A DNA stretch of 13,649 nt, from contig SLOR01000302.1 in assembly GCA_007132395.1 (NCBI GenBank), positions 1 through 13,649 of the forward strand. The letters run 5' to 3'. A model generated the notes under the pieces. The model saw only the letters and a program-made list of their open reading frames with translations, was not told where the DNA came from and searched no databases. Shown in pieces: positions 6,843 through 13,649 of this stretch. Both the position numbers and the translations under genes were made by a program. This DNA is from Bacteroidales bacterium (GTDB lineage: Bacteria > Bacteroidota > Bacteroidia > Bacteroidales > UBA7960). The number at the start of each line of letters is the position of its first letter. Position 1 is the stretch's first letter.

Positions 6843-8810
6843 ATGATTAAAAAGCTTATCGGCATCTTTATTTTTTTTACCATGGGTGTTACAGGCGCAT
6901 TAGCACAGGAAATTGTGCGCCCACTTGAGGTAAACCTTCTAATGTCAAACGAAAGTACGGTAAAAGACTACTCTCTTGACAAAGCCACAAATCCCCTGCT
7001 ATTGCCTTTCCGGGAGGATTTTAGTCACAAAGGACCATACCCCGACAGCCGCTTGTGGGCCGATCGCTACGTTTTTATCAATCAAACATTTGCCATACAC
7101 CCCAAATCTATTGGCACCGCTACCTTTGACGCACTCAACCAGCACGGTCAACTTTATGAAGAGGCCGCTGAAAGCGCCTACCAGTTTGCTGCCGACATGC
7201 TTACCTCACATCCCATAAGGCTGGATTCGGTTTTCGCACCCGCACCTATGGCGCTTACTCCCTCCGACAGCGTATTGCTTACATTTTACTATCAACCACA
7301 AGGCCAGGGCAGTGCTCCGCGCGACAGGGACTCACTGGTGGTAGAATTTCTTCATACCCCCGGCCACTATACCCAGGACCCCGAAGATCCGGAAAACGAA
7401 ATATGGGTGGAAGATGCCTGGGTGCAAGTATGGAGCCGTGAGGGAACCACTCTGGAAGAGTTTTACGAAACCCATGGTACATATTTTAAAAGGGTCGCCC
7501 TGAAGATTGAAGACCAGGTATTTTTTCGACCGGATTTCAGATTTCGCTTTCGCAATTATGCCAGTTTTCCGCTTACCAAAACCCCCAGCAATTATGCAGG
7601 TAATACCAGTATCTGGAATATTGACTACATAAAGCTGGACTATGGGCGCAGTGTGGCCGATTCTTTTTATTACGACATTACCTTCGTTACCCCCGCACAA
7701 TCTATATTACAGAAATACCAAGCCATGCCCTGGTCGCATTACATTGCGAATCCCCCTTTGCACCTGCGAAGCCGTTTTAATCTTACCATTTCCAACCTGG
7801 ATAACATTTCTTACAATTACACCTACAGGTATTTTATAACCGATGAGTCAGATGCAATTATTCGCAATTATTCGGGGGGAACCTGGAACATTGCCCCTGT
7901 AAGTCAGCAGGGCTATCAAACCTACGATCTCCACGCCAATCCCGTGGTTACCCCAAACCCTTTGCCCACCGCACCGGCACCGGCAAGAGTATTTACCATA
8001 CACCATGTGATACGCGAAGGCAACCTGGGCGACGAATGGACCCGCAACGACACTATCAGGTTCAGGCAGGTATTCGACAATTATTTTGCCTATGATGATG
8101 GCGTACCCGAAAGTGGCTACGGGCTGGTGGGAAGCAATGCCAGAGGAGCCGTAAGGTTTATTTTGCAGCACACCGACACCCTGGATGCGGTTCAGTTTTT
8201 TTTCAATCCAACGCTTTACAATCAAAACCAGAAGCCTTTCCTGCTGAAAATATGGAAAAACCTCGATCCGGAAGAGATACTTTACGAATCACAGACCCTC
8301 AGTACCGAATTTGCAGAGGGGATCAATACATTTGTAAGTTATGCGCTGGAAAACCCAATTGTTGTTTCCGACACGATTTATGTGGGATGGCAGCAGATTA
8401 CCAACGATTTCCTGAATATTGGCTTTGATTTTACCAACGACGCCAGTGAGAGCATTTTTTACAACACCCATGGCGAATGGCTCCCCACGAGCTACAGCGG
8501 AGCATTGATGATACGTCCTGTTTTCGGGCAGGCATTAATCACAGGCAATGAACCAATGGATACTGAGCCCCGGCAAGTCCTTATTTACCCCAACCCTGCA
8601 ACCGGAAATGTCATCAGGATTAAGGTACCCGAAAATACAACAGAGCAGTATGAGATCATTATTTTTGATGGTACCGGCAGAAAGGTGCATCAACAGTCTG
8701 ATGCTGCACAGATTAATATAGAAAACCTACCCAACGGCTTGTATTTTATACAGTTGGCAGGTAGCAATCAACAAAGCATTTACACTTCCAAATTTATAAT
8801 CGCAAGATAA
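6843..8810 (+). CDS. Exported protein of unknown function with T9SS type A sorting domain
   Basis: A 655-residue protein. It has a classical signal peptide (Lys-Lys, hydrophobic core, predicted cleavage after GALA before QEIV) and a C-terminal T9SS sorting domain at 579-655 (VLIYPNPATGN, then LPNGLYFIQL, ending KFIIAR). It should therefore cross the inner membrane by Sec and the outer membrane by the type IX system. The 550-residue middle region has no catalytic motif I can recognise. It begins near residue 57 with PFREDFSHKGPYPDSRLWAD, followed by aromatic-rich, beta-strand-like sequence compatible with jelly-roll or Ig-like modules. It lies 162 bp after the PASTA gene and 8 bp before rluD, so it probably shares a transcript with rluD. 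Its function is unassigned. Confidence 0.88.
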   Translation: MIKKLIGIFIFFTMGVTGALAQEIVRPLEVNLLMSNESTVKDYSLDKATNPLLLPFREDFSHKGPYPDSRLWADRYVFINQTFAIHPKSIGTATFDALNQHGQLYEEAAESAYQFAADMLTSHPIRLDSVFAPAPMALTPSDSVLLTFYYQPQGQGSAPRDRDSLVVEFLHTPGHYTQDPEDPENEIWVEDAWVQVWSREGTTLEEFYETHGTYFKRVALKIEDQVFFRPDFRFRFRNYASFPLTKTPSNYAGNTSIWNIDYIKLDYGRSVADSFYYDITFVTPAQSILQKYQAMPWSHYIANPPLHLRSRFNLTISNLDNISYNYTYRYFITDESDAIIRNYSGGTWNIAPVSQQGYQTYDLHANPVVTPNPLPTAPAPARVFTIHHVIREGNLGDEWTRNDTIRFRQVFDNYFAYDDGVPESGYGLVGSNARGAVRFILQHTDTLDAVQFFFNPTLYNQNQKPFLLKIWKNLDPEEILYESQTLSTEFAEGINTFVSYALENPIVVSDTIYVGWQQITNDFLNIGFDFTNDASESIFYNTHGEWLPTSYSGALMIRPVFGQALITGNEPMDTEPRQVLIYPNPATGNVIRIKVPENTTEQYEIIIFDGTGRKVHQQSDAAQINIENLPNGLYFIQLAGSNQQSIYTSKFIIAR

Positions 8811-8818
8811 TTTCACCC

Positions 8819-9925
8819 ATGACCGAATCTGATAAGTTCTTTGAGGAAGACCCGTTGCTGCAGGAGCAGGATGAACAGGAAATGTACGAGCATTACCGCT
8901 TTGTTGCCGATAAAGGACAGGGGTTTCTCAGGGTTGACAAATTTCTGATGGCCCGTATGGAAAACACCAGCCGTAATAAAATCCAGAATGCGGCTAAAGC
9001 GGGTAACATCCTGGTAAATGACGAACCCGTAAAATCCAATTACAAGGTAAAGCCCCTTGATGTGGTGAGTATTGTGTTGGCATTTCCCCCACGTGAAATT
9101 GAGCTTATTCCCCAGGATATCCCCATCAATATTCTTTATGAAGATGATGATTTGTTATTGGTAAACAAAGAAGCCGGCATGGTAGTGCATCCCGGTCATG
9201 GTAATTACACAGGCACTCTTGTCAATGCGCTGGTTTTCCATTTCAAGGACCTGCCCATGCAAAACAATGAGCCGGTAAAGCCTGGCCTGGTGCACCGTAT
9301 CGATAAAAATACCTCAGGAATATTATTGATAGCCAAAACAGAACTTGCCCAGACACGTCTGGCCAAATTGTTTTTCGACCGGAGGATTGACCGCCTGTAT
9401 TATGCCCTGGTGTGGGGAGATGTGAAGCAGGAGGAAGGAACCATTACCGGACACATAGGCCGCAGCCTCAAAAACAGACAGGTGATGGAAGTTTTTCCCG
9501 ACGGAGAGCACGGCAAGCACGCTGTTACCCATTACAAGGTGCTGGAGCGCTTCGGGTATGTAACCCTTGTAGAATGCAAACTGGAAACCGGCCGCACCCA
9601 TCAGATACGCGCACATTTCAGGTATATCGGGCACCCGTTGTTCAATGACGAAACGTACGGTGGTGATCGCATCCTCAAAGGCACTACCTTTACTCGTTAC
9701 AAGCAGTTTATTCAAAACTGTTTCAAGGTATGTCCCCGCCATGCCCTGCATGCAAAAACCCTTGGCTTTTTGCACCCAATCACGGGCAAACCCATGTTTT
9801 TTGAATCAGTGCTACCCGATGATATGCAACAATTGCTTGAAAAATGGCGGCATTATGCCAAACATAAGGCCTATGAAGAAGAAGGCCCCACAGATGTTGA
9901 TACATCTGCAGAGCCTTTGGATTAG
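8819..9925 (+). CDS. rluD: RluA/RluD-family 23S rRNA pseudouridine synthase
   Basis: Cytoplasmic enzyme that isomerises specific uridines, probably in 23S rRNA. An acidic N-terminal extension (1-35) is followed by an S4 RNA-binding domain (about 36-85, FLRVDKFLMARMENTSRNKI) and the pseudouridine synthase domain. The catalytic motif HRIDKNTSG (159-167) contains the essential Asp162. Later motifs KLETGRTHQIRAHF and HPLFNDETYGG also fit the family. Length (368) is slightly above E. coli RluD because of acidic tails at both ends. It starts 8 bp after the T9SS gene, suggesting coupled transcription, and converges on the TonB receptor with a 29-bp gap. The symbol is assigned at family level; the exact target uridines cannot be read from sequence. 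Confidence 0.93.
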   Translation: MTESDKFFEEDPLLQEQDEQEMYEHYRFVADKGQGFLRVDKFLMARMENTSRNKIQNAAKAGNILVNDEPVKSNYKVKPLDVVSIVLAFPPREIELIPQDIPINILYEDDDLLLVNKEAGMVVHPGHGNYTGTLVNALVFHFKDLPMQNNEPVKPGLVHRIDKNTSGILLIAKTELAQTRLAKLFFDRRIDRLYYALVWGDVKQEEGTITGHIGRSLKNRQVMEVFPDGEHGKHAVTHYKVLERFGYVTLVECKLETGRTHQIRAHFRYIGHPLFNDETYGGDRILKGTTFTRYKQFIQNCFKVCPRHALHAKTLGFLHPITGKPMFFESVLPDDMQQLLEKWRHYAKHKAYEEEGPTDVDTSAEPLD

Positions 9926-9954
9926 CAAAAAAACGCGTAAAAATACGATTCCAA

Positions 9955-12381
9955 TTACAGTTTGAGTCTTAGTCCCATCAGGAAATTTCTTCCTGCCTGG
10001 GGGAAGTAGCCATCCTCAATGGCCATCATTTGACCCCCTACCGTGCCTTTGTAAATCCAGGCGTTGGTAATATAATCCACATCCATAATATTATTTATTG
10101 CCAGTGAGAGTTCCAACTCGCGGAAAAGGCTGTTCTGGATTTTGTAAGACAACTTCAGATCGCTTACAAAATAGGCATCCAGCATCCTATCGGGGTTCAT
10201 AGTATTATCAATGTATTGCTGGCCCACGTATTTCGACATGATATCGACTGAAAACCTATCGAAGGGGCGGAAAGTATATCTGCTGGCACCTACCACAGAA
10301 GGTGAAAAAGCGATTTCGGTATCTTCATAAGTTTGCTCATGCACGCCTACCCAGTTCCAGTTTTCGTCGTAAGCATCGGAGTATTCAGTAAAATCAGCAA
10401 TACGGTTACGGCTCAGGGTAAGGTTACCGTTCCATTCAACCCAACTACTGAATCGATAGCCCGCTTCCAGTTCTACACCGGTTCTGTAGCTTTTATCGAT
10501 ATTTGTCCTGGTAAATCCTCCCACATCATTGATTTCACCTGTGAGAATCAACTGATCCTTGTAGTCCATCAGGTAGTAGTTTATACCCAGCATTATCTTA
10601 GAAGAGCTATAGCGGTAGCCCAGTTCAATGTTTTGCATGGTTTCGTGGCGGGGGCGGCTTTCGGGTGATGACTCGGTAAAGTCGCGACGAACCGGCTCAC
10701 GGTTGCTGATTCCGGCAAAGGCATAAACATTATGAGCCGGAGTAACGTCGTAAACGAAACCGATTTTGGGGTTCCAGAAATTAAATTCTGCTCTCTGCTC
10801 CAGGTTCACCACTTCATTGTTTACCATGCCCCGTCCTTCGAAATCATAGATAATATCCCGATACTGCATATCTCCGAAAAGGTAGAAGCCCGGCATGAGT
10901 TCATAGTTTACTTTCAGGAAAGAGTTAAAATCCTTCTTCTCGGCATAGTTGTCGTAATAGCGGTGATCTTTGTCAAACCCTTTAGCCAGGCGTGCCCATA
11001 TGATTTTGCCAAAATGGTCGCCTTCATAAATGTTGTATCCACCGCCCAGAGTAGCGGTTAACCGCTCAAAGCTGTTGTAATTCAATGAGTAGGTTAATCC
11101 GTAAAAATGGTTATCGAGCCAGCGCTGCCTGATAAGGTCGGTGCGCGAAAATTCCTGTGAGTCAATAATTATATTGGGCAACCCATAGCGCGAAAAGCGA
11201 TCGTCCTGTCTGTATTGCTCGTAATACCCTCTGCCATAAGTATAATGCAGCGATGTATTGGCAACCCACATGGGGTTGAACTGATGGGTTACATGCAGCT
11301 GGTAATGATCCTGCTGATAATTATCGGTTTCATTATCATAAAATTGCCTGTTGCCCTGCTCGTCGAGGAACATGCCCGAGGGATTAAAAGTTCTGTTCTC
11401 TTCCAGCATATGGCTGGGCACACCATTCCATGCCTGGTAGGTAGTTTCCTTTCCACTGAAGGTTACAGCCTTTACCACGGTATTTTCGCCATAATAGCCT
11501 CCGGAAAAATAAAAAGATTTAAGGTCGGAAGAAGAGCGATCAACATAGCCATCGGAAGTAATTTTTGACAGACGCCCGTCAAAAACCCAGTGGTTGCCCA
11601 TGAGCCCGGTGCCAAAACGTGCCGTATTACGAAGGGTGTTAAAAGACCCTCCGGAAGTGAATAATTCGGCATAGGCCTCATCGTTAAGACCAGTGGTTTG
11701 CAGGCTGATGGTAGCACCAAAGGCGGCAGCACCCTGGGTACTGGTTCCAACACCCCGCTGAATCTGAATATTTTCAGTAGAAGAGGCTATGTCGGGCATA
11801 TTTACCCACCATACACCATGAGATTCGGAGTCATTCATCGGAATACCATTGAGCGTAACATTGATTCTGGAATTGTCGCTTCCGCGGATGTTCATCCAGG
11901 TGTATCCCACCCCTGCACCGGCATCGGAACTGGTAATCAGGCTGGGTGTAAGGGAAAGCAGATAAGGAATATCCTGTCCCAGGTTACGTTCCACTATCTC
12001 ATCGCGCGACACGTTGGTGTAAGTAGAGGGTGTGCGGCTATCGGCACGGGTGGCATTTACCACTACCTCCTGCGACATGATGGCAGCAGGCTGCAGCAAT
12101 ACATTTACCCGGGTATTGTCAACTACTTCAACTTCCATAACCTTACTCTGATACCCCACATAGGTAACTTTAACCTCGTAAGTCCCTGCAGACACACCGG
12201 AAAAAAGAAAATTACCATTACTTCCGGTGTGGGCACCCTGGTAAGTATTTTTAATTATCACATTGGCTCCGGGAAGGGTTCTTCCGCTTTCAGCATCCGT
12301 TACGGTGCCGGAAAGGTTCCATTGTGCACATAAGGGCAAGGCGAATACAGCCATTGCCAACACAGCAAAAATTTTTCTCAT
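9955..12381 (-). CDS. TonB-dependent outer-membrane receptor, predicted thiamine-compound importer
   Basis: An 808-residue outer-membrane protein. It has a signal peptide (1-19, cleavage after LPLCA), a carboxypeptidase-like regulatory domain (about 22-95, GTVTDAESGRTLPGANVIIK), then a TonB-box-like EVVVNA segment near 104-109. The plug domain covers about 115-215 with MNIRGSDNSRINVTLNGIPM and IQIQRGVGTSTQGAAAFG, and a long beta-barrel ends in GLRLKL. Such receptors use TonB-ExbBD energy to import scarce ligands. The ligand is inferred from the leader: a TPP riboswitch lies directly upstream on the same strand, and TPP-controlled TonB receptors are known in Bacteroides as thiamine transporters. 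No pnuT, thiamine pyrophosphokinase or biosynthetic gene is adjacent, so it seems monocistronic, ending 29 bp from convergent rluD. The start at 12381 gives a good signal peptide and lies about 40 nt after the aptamer. Confidence 0.93.
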   Translation of the reverse strand: MRKIFAVLAMAVFALPLCAQWNLSGTVTDAESGRTLPGANVIIKNTYQGAHTGSNGNFLFSGVSAGTYEVKVTYVGYQSKVMEVEVVDNTRVNVLLQPAAIMSQEVVVNATRADSRTPSTYTNVSRDEIVERNLGQDIPYLLSLTPSLITSSDAGAGVGYTWMNIRGSDNSRINVTLNGIPMNDSESHGVWWVNMPDIASSTENIQIQRGVGTSTQGAAAFGATISLQTTGLNDEAYAELFTSGGSFNTLRNTARFGTGLMGNHWVFDGRLSKITSDGYVDRSSSDLKSFYFSGGYYGENTVVKAVTFSGKETTYQAWNGVPSHMLEENRTFNPSGMFLDEQGNRQFYDNETDNYQQDHYQLHVTHQFNPMWVANTSLHYTYGRGYYEQYRQDDRFSRYGLPNIIIDSQEFSRTDLIRQRWLDNHFYGLTYSLNYNSFERLTATLGGGYNIYEGDHFGKIIWARLAKGFDKDHRYYDNYAEKKDFNSFLKVNYELMPGFYLFGDMQYRDIIYDFEGRGMVNNEVVNLEQRAEFNFWNPKIGFVYDVTPAHNVYAFAGISNREPVRRDFTESSPESRPRHETMQNIELGYRYSSSKIMLGINYYLMDYKDQLILTGEINDVGGFTRTNIDKSYRTGVELEAGYRFSSWVEWNGNLTLSRNRIADFTEYSDAYDENWNWVGVHEQTYEDTEIAFSPSVVGASRYTFRPFDRFSVDIMSKYVGQQYIDNTMNPDRMLDAYFVSDLKLSYKIQNSLFRELELSLAINNIMDVDYITNAWIYKGTVGGQMMAIEDGYFPQAGRNFLMGLRLKL

Positions 12382-12413
12382 TTGTTTAGTAGAATTTAAT
12401 CGGTTTAAGTATT

Positions 12414-12438
12414 GGAGGCAATAGGGGTAGAAGCCTCC
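12414..12438 (-). promoter_or_regulatory. Candidate expression-platform hairpin overlapping P1 of the TPP riboswitch
   Basis: On the minus-strand RNA, GGAGGC (12438-12433) can pair perfectly with GCCUCC (12419-12414). The 13-nt loop contains nearly all of the 3' strand of the aptamer's P1 helix (12428-12420). Forming this hairpin and forming P1 should therefore exclude each other, which is how a riboswitch switches. The hairpin is not followed by a U-run, so control is more likely at translation, or by another mechanism, than by intrinsic termination. The A/G-rich UAAAGGAGG lies in the left arm but is about 50 nt from the start codon, too far to be the receptor's ribosome binding site. Confidence 0.5.
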
Positions 12439-12525
12439 TTTAGCTTATCCCTTTCCCTTCGCCGGCATTACCCGGATCAGGTTCAATGGGTGTGATCTCA
12501 GCCCGTTCTTTAGGGCACCCCTATT
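12420..12525 (-). promoter_or_regulatory. TPP (thiamine pyrophosphate, THI-box) riboswitch
   Basis: Read on the minus strand, the conserved THI-box cores are present in order: the P1 5' strand AAUAGGGGU (12525-12517), then a GCCC...GGGC helix, CUGAGAU (12501-12495), and ACCC (12491-12488). These are followed by GAACCUGAUCCGGGUAAUGC within 12484-12465 and CCGGCGAAGGGAA down to 12453. The P1 3' strand ACCCCUAUU (12428-12420) closes a perfect 9-bp helix. About 24 nt separate the GGGAA element from P1, more than in compact examples. It sits about 40 nt before the TonB receptor and, by the usual logic, lowers receptor synthesis when TPP is plentiful. Confidence 0.96.
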
Positions 12526-12538
12526 ATGGTTTGAACTG

Positions 12539-12546
12539 CAAAGGTA
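12539..12546 (-). promoter_or_regulatory. Candidate -7 promoter element for the riboswitch/TonB receptor transcript
   Basis: On the minus strand this reads TACCTTTG, an exact TAnnTTTG match. Transcription would start about 5-7 nt later, near 12533, just before the first base of aptamer P1 at 12525. That fit makes it convincing. A TTGG lies upstream at 12561-12558 but is closer than the usual -33 spacing. Confidence 0.65.
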
Positions 12547-12619
12547 AGTACATTTCCCCAATTAGAAAAAATTATCGGAGTCAAAGGTGCATTATACAAC
12601 GAAAGTGTCCTCAATTCCT

Positions 12620-12627
12620 TACATTTG
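12620..12627 (+). promoter_or_regulatory. Candidate -7 promoter element for aroQ
   Basis: TACATTTG is an exact match to TAnnTTTG on the plus strand, about 185 bp before aroQ. It would start transcription near 12633 and give a leader of about 180 nt. No -33 TTG is seen. It is divergent from the riboswitch promoter, with 73 bp between the two elements. Confidence 0.4.
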
Positions 12628-12645
12628 CATCAACAAAAAGCCTGG

Positions 12646-12665
12646 ATCCGGCGTCCGGATGTTTT
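12646..12665 (+). other. Short GC-rich hairpin with T-run in the aroQ leader
   Basis: ATCCGG (12646-12651) and CCGGAT (12655-12660) form a perfect 6-bp stem with a 3-nt loop, followed by GTTTTA. It resembles a very small terminator and lies just 13-20 nt after the predicted aroQ transcription start. It may be an attenuator, a 5'-protective hairpin or chance. Confidence 0.25.
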
Positions 12666-12812
12666 ATCGCAGAAGCAGAAATATAATGCAAGCCCGTGAG
12701 TAAATAAAATGCGCCATTAGCTTCGAAATAAGGCCCTCCATACGTCCGGGTAAACAGGTTACATTCAGCACTGGTATAGCAGCAGACAAAACAATTAACA
12801 AATCATATTCCC
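12666..12812 (+). other. Non-coding leader upstream of aroQ
   Basis: Between the start codons of the receptor (12381) and aroQ (12813) lie 431 bp without a gene. The left part holds the TPP riboswitch and two divergent promoters. The last 147 bp have no reading frame of note, no tRNA-like fold and no second exact -7 element. The stretch just before aroQ is A-rich (ACAAAACAATTAACAAATC), as is common for leaders in this phylum. Confidence 0.6.
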
Positions 12813-13250
12813 ATGAAGCTCATTATTATCAACGGCCCTAACCTCAACCTGCTGGGCACAAGAGAAACCTCCCTTTACGGGAATACTTTTTTTGAGGATT
12901 ATCTTGAGAAGCTAAGAAAACATTTCCCTGATACCGAAATAGAATATTTTCAGAGCAATGTGGAGGGGGAGATTATTAACAAGCTTCACCACACAGGGTT
13001 TTCGCATGACGGTATAATCCTCAATGCCGGGGGCTACACCCACACATCCATCGCCATTGCCGATGCCGTTCTGGCCATTAATACTCCCGTGGTAGAGGTG
13101 CATATTTCCAATATTTTTTCAAGGGAAACTTTCAGGCATACTTCCCTGATAGCCCCTGCATGCAGCGGAACCATAGCTGGATTTGGCCTGGAAGGATACA
13201 GGCTGGCTATCGAAAGTTTTCGGTTTAACCTGCAGGAATCTGCACGTTAG
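12813..13250 (+). CDS. aroQ: Type II 3-dehydroquinate dehydratase
   Basis: Third enzyme of the shikimate pathway, removing water from 3-dehydroquinate to give 3-dehydroshikimate. It is a small (145-residue) flavodoxin-like cytoplasmic protein that forms dodecamers in the family. Signatures: INGPNLNLLGTRE (6-18) with Arg17 and catalytic Tyr22, FQSNVEGEIIN (46-56), LNAGGYTHTS (70-79) with Asn71 and His77, and VEVHISN (94-100) with Glu95 and the catalytic-site His97, followed by Arg108. Length matches the family. The start ATG at 12813 gives the canonical N terminus. It stands alone, divergent from the TonB receptor and convergent (10-bp gap) with the glycosyltransferase gene. Confidence 0.97.
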   Translation: MKLIIINGPNLNLLGTRETSLYGNTFFEDYLEKLRKHFPDTEIEYFQSNVEGEIINKLHHTGFSHDGIILNAGGYTHTSIAIADAVLAINTPVVEVHISNIFSRETFRHTSLIAPACSGTIAGFGLEGYRLAIESFRFNLQESAR

Positions 13251-13260
13251 TTTCCGTTAG

Positions 13261-13649
13261 TTAATGAGTATTGGAGTGTGTTTTCTTTTGCGGCATGCTG
13301 TGAAAAGCTTTTTCAGGTAAATCGCTGAAGTTTTTCCTTTTCAGGATGTAGTAATCCCATACAATACTTCTGTTATATACCGGTTGCGTTTTGAGAAAAG
13401 GTAAAGCAGTGGCTTGTTTGCGTTTACGCCTGAACCTGGCAAGGGCTGAAAACCATGCTTTATACACGGCAAAGAAATCTTTGAACTGCCCTTTAAACAA
13501 GAAGTGTACGGCAGCAAATTTATCAAGGCAGAGGCGTTGAAAGAGTCGGAGCCATAAAAGCCTTCCGGGCAGATTTTTTATCAAAAGCCAAAGGTTATTT
13601 CGAAAATTCAGATAGGTTTTTCGGGGATTATTGCGCGGAAGCGTCCCTC
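13261..13649 (-). CDS. Family 2 glycosyltransferase, C-terminal part (gene cut by window edge)
   Basis: The minus-strand frame is open from the right edge to a TAA at 13263-13261, giving about 129 C-terminal residues. The visible start is outside; the TTG at 13584 is internal. The sequence NPRKTYLNFRNNLWLLIKNLP near the edge, then the RLCLDKFAAVHFLFKGQF segment, FFAVYKAWF and an Arg/Lys cluster, resembles the C-terminal tail of Bacteroidota GT2 glycosyltransferases of the rhamnosyltransferase-like group. There the tail forms amphipathic or membrane-associated helices after the GT-A domain. The catalytic domain (DxD) is not in the window, so activity cannot be judged. Its probable role is transfer of sugars to surface polysaccharide or lipopolysaccharide, inferred from family. 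Confidence 0.72.
   Translation of the reverse strand, partial: GTLPRNNPRKTYLNFRNNLWLLIKNLPGRLLWLRLFQRLCLDKFAAVHFLFKGQFKDFFAVYKAWFSALARFRRKRKQATALPFLKTQPVYNRSIVWDYYILKRKNFSDLPEKAFHSMPQKKTHSNTH

Noticed and set aside
9926..9954. CGTA/TACG mini-hairpin between rluD and the TonB receptor
   Set aside because: Four base pairs without a proper T-run; not distinguishable from chance.
11698..12333. Plus-strand 211-residue frame opposite the TonB receptor N-terminal region
   Set aside because: It is antisense to well-supported signal-peptide, carboxypeptidase-like and plug domains and has no recognisable protein features.
12486..12686. Plus-strand 66-residue frame across the riboswitch
   Set aside because: It overlaps the conserved TPP aptamer and both divergent promoters, so coding is very unlikely.
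12541..12812. Possible tRNA or XerD remnant upstream of aroQ
   Set aside because: No cloverleaf with a T-arm could be folded by eye and no recombinase-like frame is present.

Overview
The window is chromosomal DNA from a member of the Bacteroidota, most likely a Bacteroidales- or Marinilabiliales-like organism. Four things point there: two proteins with the C-terminal sorting domain of the type IX secretion system (T9SS), a TonB-dependent receptor with the N-terminal carboxypeptidase-like domain typical of the phylum, promoter elements of the form TAnnTTTG, and A/T-rich leaders with weak ribosome binding sites. No transposase, integrase, phage gene, CRISPR array, rRNA or tRNA was seen. The gene content is mostly ordinary housekeeping plus surface functions.

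Layout, left to right. (1) 1-1409 (+): the 3' part of a secreted trypsin-fold (lysyl-endopeptidase-like) protease with a T9SS tag, followed by a nested inverted repeat. (2) 1618-3701 (+): an acyl-CoA carboxylase carboxyltransferase and its small biotin carrier, separated by 182 bp that contain a 13-bp stem-loop. The pair ends at a strong intrinsic terminator, which a possible 16-codon reading frame overlaps. (3) 3810-4394 (+): RdgB-type house-cleaning NTP pyrophosphatase, convergent with (4) 4404-5399 (-): D-alanine--D-alanine ligase. (5) 5661-9925 (+): a membrane-anchored PASTA protein without a kinase, a T9SS-exported protein of unknown function, and an RluD-type pseudouridine synthase 8 bp behind it. 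(6) 9955-12381 (-): a TonB-dependent receptor preceded by a clear TPP (THI-box) riboswitch at 12420-12525, so it is probably a thiamine-compound importer. (7) 12813-13250 (+): type II 3-dehydroquinate dehydratase, convergent with (8) 13261-13649 (-): the C-terminal end of a family 2 glycosyltransferase cut by the window edge.

Functional links. The carboxyltransferase and biotin carrier should work with a biotin carboxylase or sodium-pump subunits that are not here. Ddl and the PASTA protein both belong to cell-wall biology and are divergently placed. The receptor stands alone under thiamine control, without pnuT or thiamine pyrophosphokinase genes beside it.

The most interesting signals are in the RNA leaders and spacers. 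They are the arrangement downstream of the TPP aptamer, where a GGAGGC/GCCUCC hairpin encloses the 3' strand of P1; the structured spacer between the two carboxylase genes; and the terminator with an overlapping short reading frame just before rdgB. I found no convincing evidence of a wholly new multi-gene system.
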